Of a stretch of 5,336 bases of DNA, positions 1-3,984 are shown in pieces (the stretch's first letter is position 1; the number at the start of each line of letters is the position of its first letter). The stretch comes from Candidatus Kaiserbacteria bacterium (GTDB lineage: Bacteria; Patescibacteriota; Minisyncoccia; Phycocordibacterales; UBA918). Both the position numbers and the translations under genes were made by a program. Location of the stretch: NCBI GenBank assembly GCA_003245875.1, contig QKBW01000038.1:1-5336 (forward strand). The letters run 5' to 3'. Below the pieces are notes generated by a model. The model did no database searches and had not been told where the DNA came from. It was given only the letters and a program-made list of their open reading frames with translations.

Positions 1-390
1 TGCCGCATCCATTGCAGAGAAATCTGCGTCAATATCACTGAAAGATGTGGCATTAAGATCAGCCTGAATATCACTAATTGAATCTGAGGTACTTAGCGGG
101 GTTGCCTCAATAGTGGTTGTACTCTCATCCAGGATCATCATGTCATTGGTGCCGGTTGCCTCGACAACGTTTTCTTCAGAGATCGCTGTTGGTGTTACCG
201 TATCCATGGCGCTTTGCATATTTGAATACCAAAGGTAGAGGCCGACACCCAGCGCACCAAGCACTGCGATCAGGAGAGCAATAATGGTAACGGTGAGTGC
301 CGCAGATGTTTTTGTGGTAGGCATTTCAGTGCCTTCTGGCATTTTCATTTCACTCAGGTCAATATTTGGTACAGGGTTTTGTTGTTCCAT
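1..390 (-). CDS. Single-pass membrane protein with repeated acidic C-terminal segment, unknown function (3' end outside window)
   Basis: The ATG is at 390-388 and the frame stays open for 130 codons to the window edge, so the C-terminus is missing. Residues 1-28 are polar. Residues 29-54 are a strong hydrophobic helix (ALTVTIIALLIAVLGALGVG and on), followed by a Thr/Ser/Glu-rich stretch. No signal peptidase site or lipobox Cys is seen, so an anchored protein with its C-terminal part outside is likely. Residues 105-128 are two tandem 12-residue units, ISDIQADLNATS and FSDIDADFSAMD. The start lies 5 bases after the stop of the upstream gene and has no clear Shine-Dalgarno, which suggests translational coupling in one transcript. 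I do not recognise a named family; similar short membrane proteins with D/L/A-rich tails are, from memory, common in Parcubacteria. An envelope role is inference only. Confidence 0.8.
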   Translation of the reverse strand, partial: MEQQNPVPNIDLSEMKMPEGTEMPTTKTSAALTVTIIALLIAVLGALGVGLYLWYSNMQSAMDTVTPTAISEENVVEATGTNDMMILDESTTTIEATPLSTSDSISDIQADLNATSFSDIDADFSAMDAA

Positions 391-395
391 GGTTA

Positions 396-1052
396 TTATT
401 CGGTTACTTCACTGGTAGTGGTGGCCTGCACAGCATTATAGGCTGCATTCAAGGAAGAGACTGCGGTGCTCAAATCCGTGTGTACTGCTTTCAGTTCGTC
501 GCGTATTGTGGTGTATGTATCACGTCCAGTTTGCCAAGCCAATTTTGGATCTTCACTGTCTGCGATGCTTGCTGCCGTTTCTTCAGCGGTTGTGAGGAGT
601 TCTTTGGCAGTAGCAATATGTGAACGGGCGGATGTTAGCGCCGCTTCGGCAGTGTCCGTGTCACCGCCAGCGTCACTGATTATTTGACTACGACTTTCAA
701 TACGATCAGCAATTTGTGTTAACCGTTCGATCAAATTTGTGGTTCGCTGGCTCATGTTGGCGGCCAAATTGCGGACACGTGTTTGTGCTGCCTCTGTTAA
801 GGCCGTGCGGCGCTCTTCTTGTGCAGCTTGTCGCTGTTCAGTGGTGCTGGCTCGCTCAGCTTGGCGTTCCAGAGTGGTGGTCGCTCGAGCAGCTTGCATC
901 TCAGCCTGACGATCTGCAATTGTTTGTCCTTGATCTTGAGCCGGCCCCTGTGCGTTGGCCACTGCTGCCAGAATAGTAATCGCAAGTAATGCTATTAAAC
1001 TGATGAAGGTAAACGAAAGATGTGTATGAATTGATTTTTTATGTAGTTCCAT
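396..1052 (-). CDS. Exported Ala/Thr/Arg-rich helical (coiled-coil-like) protein, unknown function
   Basis: Encodes 218 residues. The N-terminus has basic residues (MELHKK), a hydrophobic core around residues 13-32 and an ANA|Q signal peptidase I site near residue 34, so the protein is probably exported. Residues 35-90 are charged and rich in Q, A, R and E, with an 11-residue repeat (RATTTLERQAE, then RASTTEQRQAA) typical of hendecad coiled coils. Residues 91-205 look alpha-helical (RVRNLAANMSQRTTNLIERL, then a DTAEAAL/ATAKELL stretch). There are no cysteines and no enzymatic motif. An in-frame ATG at 1109 exists, but it lies upstream of a good -10 box (1092-1087) and would put extra residues before the signal peptide, so the ATG at 1052 is preferred; a weak GGTGG lies about 8 bases before it. 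It heads a two-gene unit with the membrane protein ending at the window edge. The helical architecture resembles hypothetical proteins I recall from Parcubacteria; the function is unknown. Confidence 0.85.
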   Translation of the reverse strand: MELHKKSIHTHLSFTFISLIALLAITILAAVANAQGPAQDQGQTIADRQAEMQAARATTTLERQAERASTTEQRQAAQEERRTALTEAAQTRVRNLAANMSQRTTNLIERLTQIADRIESRSQIISDAGGDTDTAEAALTSARSHIATAKELLTTAEETAASIADSEDPKLAWQTGRDTYTTIRDELKAVHTDLSTAVSSLNAAYNAVQATTTSEVTE

Positions 1053-1086
1053 AGTTATTTCCACCGAGTGCATCGGTTGTAAATAC

Positions 1087-1092
1087 AGTATA
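1087..1092 (-). promoter_or_regulatory. Probable -10 box for the exported-protein / membrane-protein unit
   Basis: On the minus strand this reads TATACT, one mismatch from the consensus. No convincing -35 lies 16-18 bases upstream (TCGTTA is the best, 3 of 6). A start about 7 bases downstream gives a leader near 28 bases before the ATG at 1052, and excludes the upstream in-frame ATG at 1109. Confidence 0.5.
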
Positions 1093-1125
1093 GCCGTTTT
1101 TATGGACATCTAACGAAGGCTATAC
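1088..1125. repeat. 8-bp inverted repeat in the divergent promoter region
   Basis: GTATAGCC (1088-1095) and GGCTATAC (1118-1125) are perfect inverse copies separated by 22 bases. The left arm overlaps the minus-strand -10 box. The repeat could be an operator shared by the divergent genes, or simply two -10-like sequences facing opposite ways. The arms are short, so chance is possible. Confidence 0.3.
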
Positions 1126-1161
1126 ACAGAAAGACAAAATGCCTGCAAATGAAGGCTTTTG

Positions 1162-1170
1162 TGCTATAAT
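1162..1170 (+). promoter_or_regulatory. Extended -10 promoter of ppa
   Basis: TGCTATAAT is a perfect extended -10 (TGnTATAAT). A recognisable -35 is lacking at 16-18 bases, as expected when TGn compensates. Transcription would start near 1177, giving a leader of about 25 A/T-rich bases without Shine-Dalgarno before the ATG at 1202. This supports 1202 over the upstream in-frame ATG at 1139. Confidence 0.7.
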
Positions 1171-1201
1171 CACCGGCGTACAGTTAAATTTATATTTGTA
1201 T

Positions 1202-1732
1202 ATGACTGATTTTAATAAACTCTATACTCCTGGTCAGGTTGCTGAAGGATTGGTTAATACTGTGGTGGAGATTCCCCAAGGGTCTTCATTAAAGGTTGAG
1301 TACAACCGTGAGAAGGGCACTTTTGAGCTCGATCGTGTTGAGCCAGCTATTTTTGCCAAGCCAACCAATTATGGTTTTATTCCCGCCACACTTGATGAGG
1401 ATGGCGATGAACTTGATACCTTGCTCATTGCGTCGGAGCGTTTGCCGCTTGGTTTGGTAGTGGAAGCACGTATTATTGGCGTGTTGAACTTTGAGGATGA
1501 TGGTGAAAATGATCACAAGATCATCTGCGTCCCGGCAGACGACCGTGACAACGATAATGCCATCAAGACGTTGGCCGACTTGCCAGAGCGTAAAAAGCAA
1601 CAGATTGAGTATCACTTTAACACCTACAAAGATCTCAAGAAGCCAGGGACGACCAAGGTGCTTGGGTACGGCGATATCGAAGATGCTAAGCAGATCATCA
1701 ACGAATGTATTGAACGGTTCAATAATCAGTAA
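1202..1732 (+). CDS. ppa: Inorganic pyrophosphatase, family I (soluble)
   Basis: Encodes 176 residues, the same size as E. coli PPase. The enzyme hydrolyses cytoplasmic pyrophosphate to two phosphates with Mg2+, pulling nucleic-acid, protein and other biosynthetic reactions forward. The family signature is DGDELDT at residues 67-73; the final T departs slightly from the usual hydrophobic residue. Aligning by eye to E. coli PPase, the active-site positions are all present: E23, K31, E33, R45, Y57, D67, D69, D72, D99, D104, K106, Y142 and K143. The NYGFIP segment (56-61) is also typical. The frame continues upstream to an ATG at 1139, but that would add 21 residues with no family counterpart and would lie upstream of the extended -10 box at 1162-1170. 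There is no Shine-Dalgarno. The gene is monocistronic: it diverges from the exported-protein gene and converges on nusA through a shared terminator. Confidence 0.97.
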   Translation: MTDFNKLYTPGQVAEGLVNTVVEIPQGSSLKVEYNREKGTFELDRVEPAIFAKPTNYGFIPATLDEDGDELDTLLIASERLPLGLVVEARIIGVLNFEDDGENDHKIICVPADDRDNDNAIKTLADLPERKKQQIEYHFNTYKDLKKPGTTKVLGYGDIEDAKQIINECIERFNNQ

Positions 1733-1747
1733 GAGAAGAAAGAGTGG

Positions 1748-1792
1748 AGAAACAAAAAGCGGCGGGCCAAAGGCCCGCCGCTTTTTGTTTCT
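1748..1792. terminator. Bidirectional intrinsic terminator between ppa and nusA
   Basis: The arms 1748-1768 and 1772-1792 are perfect inverse complements (21 bp) around the loop AAA. The core is GCGGCGGGCC / GGCCCGCCGC, flanked by an A-run on the left (aaacaaaaa) and a T-run on the right (tttttgttt). Read from either strand, the GC stem is followed by a U-rich tract, so it can end ppa transcription on the plus strand and nusA transcription on the minus strand. The nusA stop codon is 9 bases away and the ppa stop 15 bases away. Confidence 0.93.
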
Positions 1793-1801
1793 TCCTTTTC
1801 T

Positions 1802-3193
1802 TTACTCAGTTTCCTTGTCGTTTTCAGTTTCTTCAGCCTCTTCGTTAACTAATTCCTCGGCCTCTTCCGGAGTATCAATGTCTTCTTCTTCGTCGAAGTC
1901 TTTGACGTCGCGATCCTCGGTTGATTCATCTTCTTCCACATACTCTTCGCTAGTGGTGGTGGCGTCCTCGTTTTCCATGGTGTCGATATCGGCTGCTTCT
2001 GCAGTGTTGTCAGAGATATCAACTTCTTCACCATCGCTTTCGGCCACTTCTTCACCGCCGACAGACACAATGTCGATTTTCCATCCGGTTAGCTTGGCAG
2101 CAAGGCGAACGTTTTGCCCGCCACGGCCAATGGCCAATGATTGTTGGTCTGGAGCCACTTCAACGACCGCATGACCGCGCTCGTCTTCAGTTGGTTCTTG
2201 TGCAATCTTCACCTCGAGTACTTGTGCCGGAGAGAGTGCATCCTCAATAAACTCGGTTGGTTCTTCGCTCCACTCAATAATATCTATTTTTTCACCACCC
2301 AACTCGCTCATCACAGTAGAAACACGGACGCCACGTTGGCCAACGAGTGAGCCGACCGGGTCGATGTGGCGGTCGTTGGCATAGACAGCGATCTTGCTGC
2401 GGCTACCAGCTTCGCGAGCGATTGCCTTTACCTCAACGGCACCGTTTTGTAATTCTGGCGCTTCCACAGCAAAGAGATGCTCTAAGAAGTCAGCGTGCGC
2501 GCGGGAAAGCTTCAGGAAAATGCCACGCGGGGTTTCTTCTACCGCCAACAAAAGACAACGAATGCGTTCGCCTGGTCGGAAACGCTCACCTGGAATCTGT
2601 TCATCGTACGGCATGAGACCGGTAATACGACCCAGGTCAACATAGAGATTGCCGCGTTCAAAACGCTGCACATGGCCCATGACAATATCGCCTTCCTTCT
2701 GACCAAACTCAGACAACGCCGACTCCTTCTCTGCCTCACGGATCTTTTGGATGATGACCTGCTTAGCTGTTTGGGCTGCGATACGACCAAAATCATCTTT
2801 GTTTTCAAGTGGGAAAACCAATTCATCGCCTACTTGCACATCCTTTTTGATCAGGCGGGCGTTGTTGATCATGATGTGCTTTTCTTCGTCAAAACGCACC
2901 TTTTTCTCGCCTTCCGGCAACAACTCATCGTCGCCAAGTTCGGCTTCATCTTCATCTTCCTCGTCTTCACTTTTGAGCATGCTTTCATCCACGACGATCT
3001 TCACCTGCTCAAAGGTGGTGGTTCCGGTATTAATATCAAAATTACCGCGAATGATCTGACCACGCTTACCAAATTCTTTCTTATAGGCGGTTGCCAGTGC
3101 CTGGCTGATGGCGTCGATCATGCGCTCACGTGGAATACCGCGCTCTTCCTCGAGCTCGGTCAGCACAGAATTCATTACTTTTAGGTCAAACAT
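1802..3193 (-). CDS. nusA: Transcription termination/antitermination factor NusA
   Basis: Encodes 463 residues. NusA binds RNA polymerase and nascent RNA, modulating pausing, intrinsic termination and antitermination. Domains in order: N-terminal polymerase-binding domain, about 1-155; S1 domain, about 167-232 (EGDIVMGHVQRFERGNLYVD); KH1, about 240-312, with VGQRGVRV (284-291); KH2, about 315-378, with AIGRGGQNVRLAAKLTGW (354-371). GRIAAQTAKQVI (136-147) and REAGSRSKIAVY (260-271) are strong family blocks. Two oddities are an acidic run (75-90, SEDEEDEDEAELGDDE) inside the N-terminal domain and an 83-residue tail (381-463) with 42 Asp/Glu and only 3 Arg/Lys. The E. coli-type AR repeats are not evident. 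The ATG at 3193 has no Shine-Dalgarno and lies just behind a candidate -10. The usual rimP neighbour is absent upstream, and downstream lies a terminator rather than infB, so the gene appears monocistronic. Confidence 0.97.
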   Translation of the reverse strand: MFDLKVMNSVLTELEEERGIPRERMIDAISQALATAYKKEFGKRGQIIRGNFDINTGTTTFEQVKIVVDESMLKSEDEEDEDEAELGDDELLPEGEKKVRFDEEKHIMINNARLIKKDVQVGDELVFPLENKDDFGRIAAQTAKQVIIQKIREAEKESALSEFGQKEGDIVMGHVQRFERGNLYVDLGRITGLMPYDEQIPGERFRPGERIRCLLLAVEETPRGIFLKLSRAHADFLEHLFAVEAPELQNGAVEVKAIAREAGSRSKIAVYANDRHIDPVGSLVGQRGVRVSTVMSELGGEKIDIIEWSEEPTEFIEDALSPAQVLEVKIAQEPTEDERGHAVVEVAPDQQSLAIGRGGQNVRLAAKLTGWKIDIVSVGGEEVAESDGEEVDISDNTAEAADIDTMENEDATTTSEEYVEEDESTEDRDVKDFDEEEDIDTPEEAEELVNEEAEETENDKETE

Positions 3194-3205
3194 GATTTGA
3201 TACTT

Positions 3206-3236
3206 AATATATGAGGGGTATACCCCAGGGTTGTAA
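3206..3236 (-). promoter_or_regulatory. Candidate nusA promoter
   Basis: On the minus strand, TATATT (3211-3206) can serve as -10, with TTACAA (3236-3231) as a poor -35 at a long 19-base spacing. Transcription would start near 3199, leaving a leader of only about six bases before the ATG at 3193. An alternative -10 is GTATAC inside the palindrome at 3215-3226, giving a leader near 16 bases. Both are predictions. Confidence 0.35.
3215..3226. promoter_or_regulatory. 12-bp perfect palindrome, possible operator
   Basis: GGGGTATACCCC is perfectly self-complementary and lies upstream of the nusA start, inside the spacer of the candidate promoter. The half-site GGGGTATA recurs at 3372-3379, upstream of the divergent gene. 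A protein-binding site is possible; no known operator is recognised. Confidence 0.3.
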
Positions 3237-3242
3237 TTTTTA

Positions 3243-3277
3243 ACAGAAGGCGCGGGCCAAAGGCCCGCGCCACCTGT
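3243..3277. repeat. GC-rich hairpin upstream of nusA (GGGCC-AAA-GGCCC type)
   Basis: The arms GGCGCGGGCC (3249-3258) and GGCCCGCGCC (3262-3271) pair perfectly around AAA. An outer ACAG / CTGT pair (3243-3246 and 3274-3277) continues the stem across a 2x2 mismatch. It shares the 17-base core GCGGGCCAAAGGCCCGC with the ppa/nusA terminator. Neither side carries a proper T-run, and it lies between two divergent starts rather than after a gene, so a terminator call is uncertain. It may be a degraded terminator, a long-leader element or a palindromic repeat. Confidence 0.6.
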
Positions 3278-3386
3278 AATGTTCCTACTCTACATCTCAC
3301 AAAGAAAAATGTCAAAAGTTGATTTGCCCGTCATTTTCTTTTGAATACAATCCGTATTGTTGTATGTAAATGGGGTATAACATGTT

Positions 3387-3395
3387 TGCTATACT
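3387..3395 (+). promoter_or_regulatory. Extended -10 promoter for the gene at 3405
   Basis: TGCTATACT matches the extended -10 (TGnTATAAT) with one mismatch. No -35 is evident. Transcription would begin near 3402, only two or three bases before the ATG at 3405, so the mRNA would be practically leaderless. A second -10-like TATAAC (3376-3381) would give a longer leader. Confidence 0.5.
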
Positions 3396-3404
3396 ACATT
3401 TGAT

Positions 3405-3887
3405 ATGAAACAAAATCTGCTTATTTTGGTCGGCATGGTCATTGTGTTGGGGGGAATAGTCATTTTGTACACTGGGAGCAAAAACCCCGCGACCAGCATC
3501 CAACAGTCAGCCGTTGCAAATACAGCCAGTACAACGACGACAGCAACACCGGTTGCATCCACCAAGGAAGCTGATGGCAGTACTGTCTCGCATACGGCTG
3601 CATTACTGGTTGGTCGGTGGGAGAGTGAAGATGATAGTAAAAGTGTTGAGCAGTTCGCTACTGATAGTACCGTTGTTCATATCTATGATGGCACACAAGT
3701 TGGTATAGATTCCTGGTCTGTGAATGAGCAGTCGTTTACCGCACCAGATGCCACTGGCGGGCCATTCTTGCGCGAAGAGTCAGACGGTGAAATGTTGGAG
3801 TACGGCATTATTGAACTCACCAATGACTCGTTGGTGATGACCTACTTATCTCGTGGAAATACTATGCGCTATCGACGAATCCCGTAA
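3405..3887 (+). CDS. Membrane-anchored protein with small lipocalin-like outer domain, unknown function
   Basis: Encodes 160 residues with no cysteines. Residues 5-22 form one hydrophobic helix (LLILVGMVIVLGGIVILY) after a short basic start, with no clear cleavage site, so it is probably an uncleaved anchor. Residues 23-65 are a Ser/Thr/Ala-rich flexible linker. Residues 67-158 form a compact domain that begins LLVGRWESEDD and contains FATDSTVVHIYDG, IDSWSV, YGIIELTNDSLVMTYL and a terminal MRYRRI. This pattern (G-x-W opening, alternating strands, closing Tyr/Arg strand) resembles small lipocalin-like beta-barrel domains; the fold is inferred by eye and no binding residues are known. There is no Shine-Dalgarno; the start follows an extended -10 by about ten bases. 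A GC hairpin follows the stop, then pilB in the same direction. A link to pili is only positional. Confidence 0.85.
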   Translation: MKQNLLILVGMVIVLGGIVILYTGSKNPATSIQQSAVANTASTTTTATPVASTKEADGSTVSHTAALLVGRWESEDDSKSVEQFATDSTVVHIYDGTQVGIDSWSVNEQSFTAPDATGGPFLREESDGEMLEYGIIELTNDSLVMTYLSRGNTMRYRRIP

Positions 3888-3905
3888 GCAGCAATTGTGT
3901 GCAAA

Positions 3906-3930
3906 GGCGGGCGGCTTGAGGCCGCCCGCC
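3906..3930 (+). terminator. GC hairpin after the 3405 gene, probable weak terminator
   Basis: The arms GGCGGGCGGC (3906-3915) and GCCGCCCGCC (3921-3930) pair over 10 bp around TTGAG. It begins 18 bases after the stop codon of the upstream gene, the right place for a terminator. No T-run follows (atgtataatag), so termination may be partial or factor-dependent and pilB may receive read-through. Confidence 0.55.
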
Positions 3931-3933
3931 ATG

Positions 3934-3939
3934 TATAAT
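3934..3939 (+). promoter_or_regulatory. Candidate -10 box of pilB
   Basis: TATAAT is a perfect -10 four bases after the hairpin. Any -35 at standard spacing would fall inside the hairpin and is not recognisable. Transcription near 3946 would give a leader of about 40 bases before the GTG at 3985. Confidence 0.45.
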
Positions 3940-3975
3940 AGAAATACGACAAGCTCTTTTGTTCGTTAATTTTTT

Positions 3976-3981
3976 GGAGGG
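3976..3981 (+). promoter_or_regulatory. Strong Shine-Dalgarno of pilB fixing a GTG start
   Basis: GGAGGG lies three bases before the GTG at 3985, slightly close but the only strong Shine-Dalgarno found in the window. An in-frame TAA at 3967-3969 rules out any earlier start. Confidence 0.85.
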
Positions 3982-3984
3982 AAC

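Noticed and set aside
1053..1109. Longer start of the exported protein at 1109 (or 1073)
   Set aside because: The ATG at 1109 lies upstream of the predicted -10 box and the one at 1073 has no Shine-Dalgarno; both would put residues ahead of a normal signal peptide beginning at 1052.
1139..1201. N-terminal extension of ppa from an ATG at 1139
   Set aside because: It would add 21 residues not found in the family and would lie upstream of a perfect extended -10 box at 1162-1170. A -10-like TATACA at 1121-1126 could serve it, but is weaker.
1491..2174. Long plus-strand open frame overlapping ppa and nusA
   Set aside because: It runs through the shared terminator and is Ser-rich because it is antisense to the acidic tail of nusA; a shadow frame.
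2495..3184. 229-codon plus-strand open frame antisense to nusA
   Set aside because: nusA on the other strand is fully conserved and explains the region; the antisense product has no recognisable domain.
3347..3360. Inverted repeat ACAAT / ATTGT with a 4-base spacer
   Set aside because: Five-base arms in A/T-rich DNA are expected by chance; no second copy or promoter overlap supports it.
3312..3503. Minus-strand open frame in the divergent intergenic region
   Set aside because: It overlaps the start of the 3405 gene, has no start signal and gives a low-complexity product without features.
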